Assembly: GCF_003383095.1 (NCBI RefSeq)
Contig: NZ_PSYW01000002.1
Location: forward strand, 620,001-684,000
Source of the DNA: Haloferax sp. Atlit-12N
GTDB taxonomy: Archaea > Halobacteriota > Halobacteria > Halobacteriales > Haloferacaceae
DNA length: 64,000 bases
Direction: 5' to 3'
Shown: piece after piece, positions 1 to 8,264 of the stretch
Position numbering within the stretch: the first letter of the stretch is position 1
Layout: every line of letters starts with the position of its first letter
Translations under genes and position numbers: made by a program
The notes under the pieces: model-generated
What the model saw: the letters and a program-made list of their open reading frames with translations, nothing else
Told to the model about the DNA's origin: nothing
The model's database searches: none

Positions 1-570
1 CGGAACTACGCGGCGACGGTCGACCAGATGGACTACGATATCCCCGACCAACCGGACTGGTTCATCAAGCCGCCGGTGTCGGTGCTCGACCCCGGCGCGG
101 ACATCGAGTACCCCGACTGGACCGACGAGCTGACCTACGCCGGCGAACTGGCCGCCGTCATCGACCGCGAGTGCTCTGACGTGGCCGAGGAAGACGTGGA
201 TGAGGTGGTCCGCGGCTACACGATTCTCAACGACCTCGACGCGCTCGACCAGCCCGGCCGAACGGCTCGAAAAGCGTTCGACGGCTCCGGGCCACTCGGC
301 CCGTGGATAGAGACCGACGTAGAGCCGTCGAACATCGACATGACGACCCACGTCGGCGGCGAACTCCGGCAGGAAGCCAACACCGAGCGCATGCTCTTTT
401 CGCCCGCCGAGGTCGTCTCGTTCCTCTCGGAGCGCTACACCTTCCAGCCGGGCGACGTGATTTCGTTCGGCAGCCCGGCGAACCCCGGACTGGTCGAACC
501 CGGCGATGACGTGGAAATCTGGTACGAGGGCGTCGGCACGCTCACGAACCGCGTCGTCGACGGCGAGTAA
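1..570 (+). CDS. fumarylacetoacetate hydrolase family protein (5' end cut by window)
   Basis: The reading frame is open from base 1, before the first internal ATG at 28, so the gene starts outside the window. The visible 190 residues are the C-terminal catalytic fold of the FAH family. They include the KPP segment near the edge, an AGELAAVIDREC stretch holding the usual metal-ligand Glu region, a GYTILNDLDA segment and the late PGDVISFGSPANPG turn that ends most FAH enzymes. Members hydrolyse or decarboxylate small diketo or hydroxy acids with a divalent metal. The substrate cannot be read from the sequence. Family call is firm; specific reaction unknown. Confidence 0.88.
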   Translation, partial: RNYAATVDQMDYDIPDQPDWFIKPPVSVLDPGADIEYPDWTDELTYAGELAAVIDRECSDVAEEDVDEVVRGYTILNDLDALDQPGRTARKAFDGSGPLGPWIETDVEPSNIDMTTHVGGELRQEANTERMLFSPAEVVSFLSERYTFQPGDVISFGSPANPGLVEPGDDVEIWYEGVGTLTNRVVDGE

Positions 571-595
571 GGAGACGGCCGTCGAATCGCCCGAC

Positions 596-814
596 TCAGT
601 TCAGCGCCTCAACCTCGTCGGCGAGGTCACCCGGCTCGTCCACGGGACCGTTGACGAACAGGCCGTGCGCCATCACGACGGCCGCGAGGGCGCTGAAGCC
701 GACGAGCGTCGTCTGCGGCTCCATCGAGGTGAGTCGGCCGGCGACGACGCCGGCGACGAGGCTCCCGAGGATGCCGAGGAGTACGAGGTCGTAGTACTGC
801 CACGTGTAGCCCAT
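596..814 (-). CDS. small two-helix membrane protein, unknown function
   Basis: This 72-residue protein has two hydrophobic helices, roughly residues 9-26 and 35-55, and a short acidic C-terminal tail (DEPGDLADEVEALN) typical of a haloarchaeal cytoplasmic end. It converges with the FAH gene (25 bases apart) and is divergent from the aIF2-beta gene, 139 bases away. Codon use and the charged tail support a real gene. No family recognised. Confidence 0.72.
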   Translation of the reverse strand: MGYTWQYYDLVLLGILGSLVAGVVAGRLTSMEPQTTLVGFSALAAVVMAHGLFVNGPVDEPGDLADEVEALN

Positions 815-953
815 GGAAAGGCGTTCGAGAGCCAGCGCCGAAGGCGTGGCGCTCGGTTCCGCCGCCGAGAGTAGTGAAACGAACTTCGGCGCACCGGTGC
901 TTCGCCAAGGACGGTCACGGAACGGCTATACGTCGCCAGACACTCGAACCCCT

Positions 954-1562
954 ATGGAGTATCAGACTGCGCTCGACCGAGCGCTCAACGTCCTACCGGA
1001 ACGAAACGTCGAACAGGAACGCCTCACGGTGCCGGACCCGTCCGGCGAGACCGACGGCGCGTTCACCCGCCTCACCAACCTCGGCGAGATTGCGGACGCG
1101 CTCTCGCGGACGCCCGCGCACCTCCACAGCGCCATCCAGCGCACCCTCGGGACCAGCGGTCAGCTGGAAGGCGACCGCGCCCGCTACAGCGGGTCGTTCT
1201 CCATCAACGACTTCGAGGAGGCCATCGACGGCTACGTCGAGGAGTACGTCATCTGCTCGGAGTGTGGCCTGCCGGACACCCGCCTCGTCACCGAGGACGG
1301 CGTCGACATGCTTCGCTGTGAGGCCTGTGGTGCCTTCCGTCCGGTCCAGAAGCGCTCCAGCGTGAGCAACAAGCGCCAGCGCGAGGCCGTCGAAGAGGGC
1401 CGCACCTACGAGGTCGAAATCACCGGGACCGGCCGCAAGGGCGACGGCGTCGCCCAGCGCGGGAAGTACACCATCTTCGTGCCCGGCGCGCAGGAAGGAC
1501 AGACCGTCCGCGTCTACATCAAGAACACGAGCGGGTCGCTCGCGTTCGCACGACTCGCCTGA
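954..1562 (+). CDS. translation initiation factor aIF2 beta subunit with C-terminal TRAM domain
   Basis: The protein is 202 residues from the ATG at 954. Residues 1-95 form the aIF2-beta/eIF5 core with the helix-turn segment before YSGSFSINDFEEA. Residues about 97-130 hold the C4 zinc ribbon (CSECGLPDTRL then CEACGA). From about residue 145 comes a TRAM-type RNA-binding barrel (YEVEITGTGRKGDGVAQRGKYTIFVPG). aIF2 delivers initiator tRNA to the small ribosomal subunit, and the beta subunit binds the gamma subunit and mRNA. The frame stays open upstream to 813, but the conserved start and the A/T-containing spacer favour 954. Beta subunits outside haloarchaea usually end after the zinc ribbon, so the TRAM tail is an added RNA-binding module. 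Confidence 0.93.
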   Translation: MEYQTALDRALNVLPERNVEQERLTVPDPSGETDGAFTRLTNLGEIADALSRTPAHLHSAIQRTLGTSGQLEGDRARYSGSFSINDFEEAIDGYVEEYVICSECGLPDTRLVTEDGVDMLRCEACGAFRPVQKRSSVSNKRQREAVEEGRTYEVEITGTGRKGDGVAQRGKYTIFVPGAQEGQTVRVYIKNTSGSLAFARLA

Positions 1563-1703
1563 GCCGGGCGCACGCGTCGAACCGACGCGGCGGAACACGA
1601 GTCGCTCGGCGACCGATTTCCGCGCACAGTCTCATATTCTCTCACCGCGGTCGCTTCTTTCGCGGGCCGAGTCACCGACATCGGTGACGCCCGCGAGACG
1701 CAG

Positions 1704-1949
1704 TTATTCGTCTTCGTCGGCCTCGCCGCTCTCACCACCGTCACCACCGTCACCGCCGCACCGACCGCGGAGGCCGAACAGCGCGACGAGGAGGAACACC
1801 GCTCCCTCGACGCGCGCCGCCGTCACCACCCACGGTTTCGCCGTCATCTCGCCGCCGTCCTCGTAGGCGAGGCGCGTCATCACCGCGACCAGTTTGTCCG
1901 GAACGAGCAGTTCCACCAGACCGAACGCCGCCAACAGGGCTCGGAGCAT
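1704..1949 (-). CDS. small membrane protein, unknown function
   Basis: The 81-residue product has two hydrophobic stretches (about residues 2-20 and 41-60), the second after a short loop, and ends in a Gly/Asp-rich acidic tail built of GGD and GE units. Size and the 'LLVPDKLVAVMTRLAYED' loop suggest a conserved haloarchaeal membrane protein, but no named family is recognised. It is divergent from the methyltransferase gene at 2117, leaving 167 bases between them. Confidence 0.7.
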   Translation of the reverse strand: MLRALLAAFGLVELLVPDKLVAVMTRLAYEDGGEMTAKPWVVTAARVEGAVFLLVALFGLRGRCGGDGGDGGESGEADEDE

Positions 1950-2116
1950 GTCCGAATATCGGTGCGGAATCGGTGAAAAGGCGACGCTCGTTCCTACGAC
2001 GCGGGAGCGACCGTTGTTCGCGGGACGTCGCGGGCGTCGTGGCCGTCACGGTCGCCGCGACCGTCGCGGCCGACCGAGCCACAAGTCGTATCAGGCCGCC
2101 TCGAATCGGTCACGTC

Positions 2117-2728
2117 ATGCGATTCGAGGAGCTACAGCGGCTGTACGACGGCGCGGACTACTATTGGGGGACGGAACCGAACGAACTCGCGACCCGGACT
2201 GCGGACGCCGTCTCGCCGGAGACGCACCCCGAAGTCGTCGACCTCGGGGCGGGTGAGGGGCGCGACGCGGTCCGGTTCGCGGAGCGCGGCCACGACGTGA
2301 CGGCGGTCGATATCTCGCCGAACGGTCTCGACAAGGCCGAACGACTCGCCGAAGAGCGGGGCGTCGAACTCACGACCCGGTGCGCCGACGTGAACGACCT
2401 CGCGTTCGAGTCGCGCTGGGACGTGGTCTACTCCATCGGGACACTCCAGTACGTCCGCCCGGAGAACCGCGAGTCGCAGTTCCGACGGTTCCGCGAGGCG
2501 ACGCGCCCCGGCGGCGTTCACGCGGTGTGGGCCTTCGTCGACCACCCGGAGGTCGCGCCGGCACCCGATTGGGGTGAAAACGAACACCTCTACGACCCCG
2601 GCGAACTGGCAGGCTACTACGACGGTTGGGAAGTCCGCCACAGCGACGAGTATGTCTTTGACGACGACTCCGCGGGCGAATCGCACCGACACGCCTGTGA
2701 GGAGTTGATTCTGCAGAAGCCGAAGTGA
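2117..2728 (+). CDS. SAM-dependent methyltransferase (class I)
   Basis: Starting at the ATG at 2117 gives 203 residues; the open frame upstream to 1973 is basic and unlike a protein. SAM-binding motif I is VVDLGAGEGRDAVRFAERG near residues 33-51, with the acidic ribose-binding residue in VTAVDISP. Motif 4-like DVVYSIGTLQYV follows. This resembles the tellurite-resistance TehB/UbiE-like group, which methylate small molecules. The substrate is unknown. It stands alone on its strand. Confidence 0.88.
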   Translation: MRFEELQRLYDGADYYWGTEPNELATRTADAVSPETHPEVVDLGAGEGRDAVRFAERGHDVTAVDISPNGLDKAERLAEERGVELTTRCADVNDLAFESRWDVVYSIGTLQYVRPENRESQFRRFREATRPGGVHAVWAFVDHPEVAPAPDWGENEHLYDPGELAGYYDGWEVRHSDEYVFDDDSAGESHRHACEELILQKPK

Positions 2729-2799
2729 GTTCGGAGGCCGACTGTTTCGACTCAGCCGGTTTTTTCGACTCAGCCGGTTCGGTCACCGCCTCAGAGCGT

Positions 2800-3819
2800 T
2801 CACCCGCCCGACTCGAACCCCGCGACGAACGCGTCGGTCGCGTCCCGCCACGCGGCCGCGAGGGCGTCCGAAAGCGGGTCGGCGTCCCACGGATCGACCG
2901 CGTCGCGGTCGTCCAGCCACGACACCACCCCGCGGACGCCTTCTTCGAACTCGACCGTGTAGCGGAATCCGAGGTCGGCCTTCGCCCGGCTGTTGTCGAA
3001 GACGGTGCTGTACTGGAAGTGGTCTCGGAGCATCCGCGTCCGGTCGGGCGCGACCGCGCGAAGCACCTCGGTGGGGACGTGAACGAGGTCGGGGTCGGGC
3101 GCGTCGAGCGCGGCAGCGACGCGCTCGTGGTACTGGTTCCACGTCATCGTCTCCTCGCTCGTGACGTTGTAGGCGCGGCCGCCGACGCCCGGGCGCTCGA
3201 CCGCGCCGACGAACGCCCGCGCCACGTCGTCGCGGTGGCACGGCCCCCACAGCGAGGTGCCGTCGCCGTGGACGACGATTGGCTTCCCCTCGCGGATTCG
3301 GTCGATGTACGACGAGTCCATGCCGAGCGTGTGGACGAGCGTGCCGCCCTCGCCGTAGGTGTTCCACGGGCGGAGGACGACCACCTCGAACTCGTCGGGG
3401 TCGTGCGCGTCGAAGAACAGGTCTTCGGCGGCGATTTTCCCGGCCGCGTAGTCGCTGACCGGCGGGTTCCGCGGACTCGATTCGGTAACGGGGTTCTTCG
3501 GCGGTGGTCGGTGGTAGACGTCGATAGTGCTGCAGAAGACGTAGCAGTCGGCGACGGGCCGGCAGATTTCGACCGCCTCGCGGGCGGTCTCGGCGTCGAA
3601 GCACGCCATATCGACGACGACATCGGGCGTCGCGTCCCGAACCGCGCCGCGAAGCACCGACGGGTCGTCTCGGTCGCCGACGACCCGCTCGACGCTCGAC
3701 GGGAGGTCGTCGTCGGTCTCGCCCCGCTGGAGGCTGGTCACGTCGTGGCCGGCGGCGACGAGCCGCCGAACGATTCCCGTGCCGAGCAGTCCGGTGCCGC
3801 CGATGACGAACACGTCCAT
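2800..3819 (-). CDS. NAD-dependent epimerase/dehydratase (extended SDR)
   Basis: Using the ATG at 3819, the protein is 339 residues and begins with the dinucleotide-binding loop VIGGTGLLGTG. The active-site area has a serine in CSTIDVYH and a tyrosine in SDYAAGKIAAE (YxxxK), so the SDR catalytic pair is present. The C-terminal half binds the sugar or other second substrate. These enzymes epimerise or reduce NDP-sugars, but several haloarchaeal members are of unknown substrate. A longer frame to 3873 lacks family similarity before the Rossmann motif. The gene lies divergent to the helix-hairpin-helix protein gene, with a 83-base spacer containing A/T-rich promoter sequence. Confidence 0.88.
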   Translation of the reverse strand: MDVFVIGGTGLLGTGIVRRLVAAGHDVTSLQRGETDDDLPSSVERVVGDRDDPSVLRGAVRDATPDVVVDMACFDAETAREAVEICRPVADCYVFCSTIDVYHRPPPKNPVTESSPRNPPVSDYAAGKIAAEDLFFDAHDPDEFEVVVLRPWNTYGEGGTLVHTLGMDSSYIDRIREGKPIVVHGDGTSLWGPCHRDDVARAFVGAVERPGVGGRAYNVTSEETMTWNQYHERVAAALDAPDPDLVHVPTEVLRAVAPDRTRMLRDHFQYSTVFDNSRAKADLGFRYTVEFEEGVRGVVSWLDDRDAVDPWDADPLSDALAAAWRDATDAFVAGFESGG

Positions 3820-3902
3820 GCGTCGTGAGGCGCTGCGGGCGGTGATAAACCCCCGACAGCGGAGCGACAACACTCATTCTGTCCTAAAGCCAATAATTGA
3901 TT

Positions 3903-4727
3903 ATGAAAGTATATCTCACAGACGGAACCAGCTTCGAGTGCGGCGGCTACAAGGCGCTCGACTCCGGCGGGGTCGTCCTCACCGCCGACAAGAAGCGCAA
4001 ACACGTCGTCGGCTACGTGCCGGCGGACGCGCTGGTCTACGTCCTCCCCGACGACGTGGCACCGGGCGATTCGCTCGCCGAGGACGGTGTCGGAGACGAC
4101 GCGGGCGACGTGTCCAAAGATGACGAAGACGAGGCCGAAGGTGACGAAGACGAGGCCGAAGCCGCCGACGACGGAGACGAACACGAGACCGGCGAGAGCG
4201 GGACCGACGACCCCGACAGCGACGACCCCGACCAGACCACCGTCGAAGCCGGGGTCGACCCGGAAGTGCCCGGGGTTACCGGCGTCGCCGACGGGGTGGC
4301 CGAACACACCCACGCCGACCTCGCGGCGCGCATCGACGAGGTTGAAGGCCGAGTAGACGGCCTCGACGGTCGCGTCGACGCGATGACCGAACAGTTGGCG
4401 ACGGGCGTCTCGGTGGGTGGCGTCGGTGCCGAGGCGGCCGCCGAAGAAGCGCGGGACCCCGAGGACCCGCGGAACATCCGCGGTATCGGCGAGGCGTACG
4501 CGACCCGGCTCCGAGCGGCGGGCATCGACACCGTGTCGGCGCTCCGCGAGGCGTCGGACGAGGAACTCGCCGCCGCCGCGGACGTGTCGGCGCGGCGGGT
4601 CACCGACTGGAAACGGCGGGCCGAGCGGTACGCGGAGCAACAGGCCGCGGACGGTAATTCCGAACCGGAGAGTGACGTAGACACCGAAAACGAGACTGAC
4701 GCCGACGACGCGACCCGTGACGGGTAG
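3903..4727 (+). CDS. helix-hairpin-helix protein with N-terminal beta domain and acidic linker
   Basis: The 274-residue protein has three parts. Residues 1-45 form a short beta-rich domain (KVYLTDGTSFECGGYKALDSGG). Residues about 60-120 are a low-complexity run of Asp/Glu. Residues about 180-235 carry a helix-hairpin-helix module (IRGIGEAYATRLRAAGIDTVSALREAS) like those in DUF4332 and DNA-repair proteins. The HhH motif suggests nucleic-acid or protein docking. A short predicted coiled coil (IDEVEGRVDGLDGRVDAMTEQL) precedes it. ATG at 3903 is preferred to the TTG two codons upstream. Function otherwise unknown. Confidence 0.82.
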   Translation: MKVYLTDGTSFECGGYKALDSGGVVLTADKKRKHVVGYVPADALVYVLPDDVAPGDSLAEDGVGDDAGDVSKDDEDEAEGDEDEAEAADDGDEHETGESGTDDPDSDDPDQTTVEAGVDPEVPGVTGVADGVAEHTHADLAARIDEVEGRVDGLDGRVDAMTEQLATGVSVGGVGAEAAAEEARDPEDPRNIRGIGEAYATRLRAAGIDTVSALREASDEELAAAADVSARRVTDWKRRAERYAEQQAADGNSEPESDVDTENETDADDATRDG

Positions 4728-4861
4728 CCGCTTGCACCGCTCCCGTTTCTGGAATCGCGTCTCCCCGCGCGAGGTCCGTCCCGCGACCCTCGTCCCGCGT
4801 AGTTCCCATCACGCGGGAACTGGCGAAGAGGGTGATACTGTCCCCGCCTAACTCCCAGTTG

Positions 4862-5290
4862 ATGTACGACACAATCCTCGTGCCGATAGACGGGAGCGAC
4901 TCGATGCAGCCGGTCGTCGAAGACGCCGCGGAACTCGCCGCAGAGCGCGACGCCGCCGTCTCCCTGCTCTACGTCGTCGACGAACGCGCCTTCCTGACGC
5001 TCGCCGACGAGCGCGTCGACGAGGTGTACGAGGAACTCAGGTCGCAGGGCGAAGCCGCGCTCGCCGACGCCGCCGAGACGATGGCCGAGTACGGCGTCGA
5101 CGCCGCCACGGAACTCCGCCGCGGCGACCCGGCCGAGGAGATTCTCGCGTTCGCCGAGGAGATAGACGCGGCGCTCATCTCGATGGGCACCCACGCGCGC
5201 TTCGAGGACAACATCCTCGGAAGCGTCTCGCGGTCGGTCGTCGTCCAGTCGAAGATACCCGTGCTCGCCACCCCCATCGAGCGACGATAA
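4862..5290 (+). CDS. universal stress protein UspA family
   Basis: The 142-residue protein from the ATG at 4862 has the single-domain Usp fold: N-terminal YDTILVPIDGSD strand, a central VSLLYVVD strand, and C-terminal SMGTHARFEDNILGSVSRSVV. The last part is the ATP-loop region, normally G-x2-G-x9-G-S/T; here the second Gly is Ala (GTHA), so nucleotide binding may be weakened. Usp proteins are cytoplasmic stress-response factors. The haloarchaea carry dozens, so no specific role can be assigned. Confidence 0.92.
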   Translation: MYDTILVPIDGSDSMQPVVEDAAELAAERDAAVSLLYVVDERAFLTLADERVDEVYEELRSQGEAALADAAETMAEYGVDAATELRRGDPAEEILAFAEEIDAALISMGTHARFEDNILGSVSRSVVVQSKIPVLATPIERR

Positions 5291-5453
5291 CCCGCCCGCG
5301 TCGGGCGATCGAACACGTCACAACACCGAAACGGGGTCCGAGGTCCCGTGTCTCGCGTATTTTTCCGATTCTCGCCGGGGCCGGTCAGCCGCCGGTTCTC
5401 GTCGCGTCCGACCAGTCCCCGATTCTCGTCGCAGTTCCGTTCTCGCCGCCGAT

Positions 5454-5726
5454 TCAGAGTCGCAGGAGCAACAGGAGGACGCCGAAGAACGTCGAGGCGG
5501 CGCTGATGAGAAGCAGGCCGCCGCTGAGGACGAGCGTGCCGCCGTCGAACGTCGGGGTCGTCCCGCTGGCGGCGACGTTCATGACCGACATGCCCGCCGA
5601 GAGGTCGGCGACGGGTGCGAGGACGGCGATACAGAACGTCAGGAGGCCGGCGACGACGAGAGCGTAGGGCGTGAACGGAGGGCTCCGCCGAGTGGGGTGG
5701 CGGCGGACCGGGTAGCTGCGAGACAT
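5454..5726 (-). CDS. small membrane protein, unknown function
   Basis: The 90-residue product has a basic N-terminus (MSRSYPVRRHPTRR) followed by two hydrophobic helices at about residues 21-42 and 68-88. The basic start and hydrophobic end suggest the N-terminus is cytoplasmic. The closing helix is nearly all leucine. No domain family is recognised. The 163 bases between it and the UspA gene hold no gene I can support. Confidence 0.68.
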   Translation of the reverse strand: MSRSYPVRRHPTRRSPPFTPYALVVAGLLTFCIAVLAPVADLSAGMSVMNVAASGTTPTFDGGTLVLSGGLLLISAASTFFGVLLLLLRL

Positions 5727-5975
5727 ACATCACGTACGTCACCACCCTAGTTTGGTACGTGTCGACTACTCGCAGGAGACGAGCGTTAGACCCGTCCTAC
5801 CGCCGTGATTCCGGGTTTCTCGGCGTGACACGCGCGCCGTCGGTCGCCCCCCGCCAGTCGGGCGGTTTTCGGCGTAATTTGGGCCTAACTCCGGGCGGAT
5901 TCACGGTGGAGTCGTGTTCGAGTTCGGAAAATCCTCTTTTAGCCGCTGAGCGACGGGAGAGACGAGGAAGAAATC

Positions 5976-6407
5976 ATGAACAGACTCACAACGCTCGGGG
6001 TGGCGCTCGTCGTCGCCTCGCTCGTCTTCGCGGGGACGGTCGCCGCCGCCGGCGGCCTCGGTGTCCAGACCCAAGCATCGGAGACCGTCCAAGCGACCGA
6101 CTGGACCCCGGTCCGAGCCGACGGCGGGTGGCACGGCCCGTTCAACGGGACCGCGAACGAGACCCGGCACGCGCCGGGCGACCGCCTGCAGGACCGCTTC
6201 AATCTGACCGACGAGCAGACCGACGAGATCCAGACGCTCGTCGCCGACCTCCGCGACGACGACGCGACGGCCGACGAGATTCGGACCGCCGTCAACGAGA
6301 AACTCACCGAGTTCGGCGTCGACACGTCGACGCTCGCCTGCGGTGGCGACGGCGGCGCGCGACACCATGCGGGCGGCCCCGGCGGCTTCGGGCCGCGCGG
6401 TAACTGA
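5976..6407 (+). CDS. secreted small protein with LTDEQ-type helical domain
   Basis: The 143-residue protein starts with a signal-like segment (residues 1-25, a hydrophobic core ending at AAA/GG). The mature part contains LQDRFNLTDEQTDEIQTLVADLRDDDATADEIRTAVNEKL, a helical hairpin resembling the LTxxQ repeat of Spy/CpxP-like proteins, and a His/Gly-rich tail. Spy-like proteins bind metals or unfolded proteins outside the membrane; that role here is inference. A TATA-like TTTTA element lies about 35-40 bases upstream of the ATG. Neighbour genes downstream code for a regulator and a membrane protein. Confidence 0.75.
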   Translation: MNRLTTLGVALVVASLVFAGTVAAAGGLGVQTQASETVQATDWTPVRADGGWHGPFNGTANETRHAPGDRLQDRFNLTDEQTDEIQTLVADLRDDDATADEIRTAVNEKLTEFGVDTSTLACGGDGGARHHAGGPGGFGPRGN

Positions 6408-6578
6408 CGCCCGCGGTCCCCCGCTGACGACTGCCCCCAGCAATCCACTCCCTTCGAACGCCTTCCAAACGCACCCCGCTGAACGCACCCCTGCCACGCA
6501 CGACTCCACCGCGGGCCTCCGACGGCGCGGACCCGAGGCCTGCCGTTTTATTACGTCCGGATTTGACGATTTAGCCGG

Positions 6579-6887
6579 ATGCGACGTGTGCTGTGGTGGC
6601 TAATCGGCGGGTCGCGCGGGGGGCGAAACCGCCTGCGAATTATCCGCGCGCTCGACGACATGCCGATGAACGCCAACCAACTCTCGAACGAACTCGACCT
6701 CGACTACAAGACCACACAGCACCACCTGGAACTCCTCGTCGAGAACAACGTGTTGATGACTATGGGTGACAACTACGGAAAGACGTACTTTCTGACCGAT
6801 CAGATGGAAGCCAACCTCGACGTGCTCGACGAGGTGGCTCGGAAGGCCAACTTAGACGACGTCGCGGTCGGAGGTGACGACGCGTGA
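6579..6887 (+). CDS. ArsR-like winged-helix transcriptional regulator
   Basis: This 102-residue protein is an almost minimal winged helix: RLRIIRALDDMPMNANQLSNELDLDYKTTQHHLELLVENNVL contains the helix-turn-helix, followed by the beta wing GDNYGKTYFLTDQM. Such haloarchaeal regulators typically repress the adjoining gene. The stop overlaps the start of the next gene by four bases, so the two are probably cotranscribed. The inducer is not visible. Confidence 0.9.
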   Translation: MRRVLWWLIGGSRGGRNRLRIIRALDDMPMNANQLSNELDLDYKTTQHHLELLVENNVLMTMGDNYGKTYFLTDQMEANLDVLDEVARKANLDDVAVGGDDA

Positions 6888-7312
6888 GCGACGCGCCCAA
6901 CCGCGACCCGCTCCGACGGACCGCGGTCGTCGTGGTCGTCTCGCTCGCGGTCGCCGCGCTCGTGACGTGGTTCGGCCCCGACCTGTTCGTCCCGCACAAG
7001 CCGGGCGCCCCCGGTGGCCCGCCCATCCCCGACCTGTTCGTGCAGCTAAAACTGTTCGTCTCGACGTACAACCTCGTCGCGCTCGGGTTCCTCGCGGCCA
7101 CCTACGCGATGCTCTACCGGGAGCTTCCGAACCGGTTCACCCTGAGCCTGCTGCTCTTCACCGCGGCGTTGCTCCTGTACGCCCTCACGTCGAACCCGCT
7201 GGCGTCCATCCTCCTCGGGTTCAGGGGGAGCGGGCTGGGACCGTTCACATTCCTGCCCGACCTCTTCGCGGCCGTCGCCGTGACGTTCCTCACGTATCAG
7301 AGTTCGGCGTGA
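6884..7312 (+). CDS. four-helix membrane protein cotranscribed with a regulator
   Basis: Starting at GTG 6884, the four-base GTGA overlap with the preceding regulator shows translational coupling. The 142 residues predict four transmembrane helices (about residues 12-32, 54-72, 80-100 and 120-138). The loop between helices 1 and 2 holds Pro/Gly-rich PHKPGAPGGPPIPD. Pairing of an ArsR-like regulator with a small membrane protein is common in haloarchaea, and the membrane partner may be the sensor or target. Function unknown. Confidence 0.82.
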   Translation: MSDAPNRDPLRRTAVVVVVSLAVAALVTWFGPDLFVPHKPGAPGGPPIPDLFVQLKLFVSTYNLVALGFLAATYAMLYRELPNRFTLSLLLFTAALLLYALTSNPLASILLGFRGSGLGPFTFLPDLFAAVAVTFLTYQSSA

Positions 7313-7370
7313 GGAAGGCGAGGTTCGCGTTCGGTGTTCGTCGGTCCGGTTCGCTGTCATCTCTTCCGAC

Positions 7371-7772
7371 CTATTTTTCGTCCGCCTCGAAATCGAGCGC
7401 GACCGAGTTGATACAGAAGCGCTTGCCGGTCGGCTCCGGCCCGTCGTCGAAGACGTGGCCGAGGTGGCCGCCGCAGGTCGAACAGACGACCTCGGTGCGG
7501 TCCATCCCGTGGCTCAGGTCGCGCCGAAGCTCGATGTTCGAGTCCTCGGCGGCGTAGAAGCTCGGCCACCCGCAGTTCGAGTCGTACTTCGTCTCCGAGT
7601 CGAACAGCTCGGTCCCACAGCCGGCACAGCGGTAGACGCCGTCGTCGCTCCGGTCGACGTGCTCGCCGGAGAACCGCGGCTCGGTCCCCTGTTCGCGGAG
7701 GACGCGGTAGGCGTCCTCCGAGAGTCGCTCGCGCCACTCGGACTCGGAGAGGCTGAATTCGCTGTCGCTCAT
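7371..7772 (-). CDS. msrB: peptide-methionine (R)-S-oxide reductase MsrB
   Basis: MsrB reduces methionine-R-sulfoxide in proteins, protecting against oxidative damage in the cytoplasm. The 133 residues from the ATG at 7772 contain both zinc pairs (CAGC and CSTC), the CGWPSF segment, GHLGHVFDDGP and the catalytic-cysteine motif RFCINSVAL. All family landmarks are present at normal length. A longer frame to 7799 adds residues with no family similarity. Confidence 0.97.
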   Translation of the reverse strand: MSDSEFSLSESEWRERLSEDAYRVLREQGTEPRFSGEHVDRSDDGVYRCAGCGTELFDSETKYDSNCGWPSFYAAEDSNIELRRDLSHGMDRTEVVCSTCGGHLGHVFDDGPEPTGKRFCINSVALDFEADEK

Positions 7773-7834
7773 GCGTTCAGAGAGGGTTCGGACGCCCAAA
7801 GGTTCGTCGGCTGCTCGCGTCGGAGGTCGGCCGG

Positions 7835-8251
7835 CTATCCGCGTCGGAGGAACTCCGGCAGCCGAATCCGAGAGAAGTCGTCGCCGCCACCGTCGAGGAC
7901 GGACGCTCGGCCGACGGCTTTGGGAATGCCCTGTTTGTCCGTCGGCTTCTGCATCGTCACGTCGGCACGCCCCGCCGTAGATGGCGATGTCTCCTCGTCG
8001 ACGAGCGCCTCCCAGACGTCCTGTTTCGAGTCGTACTCCGACTCGTTGCGGGCGACCCGCTGTTTCCCCTCCTCGAAGGCGAGTTGGAGGACGCTCCGGC
8101 CGTAGGCGGTCCCGGCCTGCCGGCGGATGCGCTCGAACTCGCCGCGGTTCGGGTGACCGAGCGCGCTGGAGACGCCGAGGGCGTACATCCGGCGGATGGC
8201 CTCCTCGTCCGAAATCGTCCGCCAGTCCGTTCCGAAGACCCGTTCGTACAT
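7835..8251 (-). CDS. conserved hypothetical protein next to KaiC-like ATPase
   Basis: The 138-residue soluble protein begins MYERVFGTDWRTISDEEAIRRMYALGVSSALGHPN and ends in a charged tail (DDFSRIRLPEFLRRG). It is mostly helical with no recognised domain. It begins 13 bases after the stop of the KaiC-like ATPase gene on the same strand, so it is probably the second gene of that operon. A partner role for the ATPase is an inference from position only. Confidence 0.78.
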   Translation of the reverse strand: MYERVFGTDWRTISDEEAIRRMYALGVSSALGHPNRGEFERIRRQAGTAYGRSVLQLAFEEGKQRVARNESEYDSKQDVWEALVDEETSPSTAGRADVTMQKPTDKQGIPKAVGRASVLDGGGDDFSRIRLPEFLRRG

Positions 8252-8264
8252 TGTTGTGGTTACC

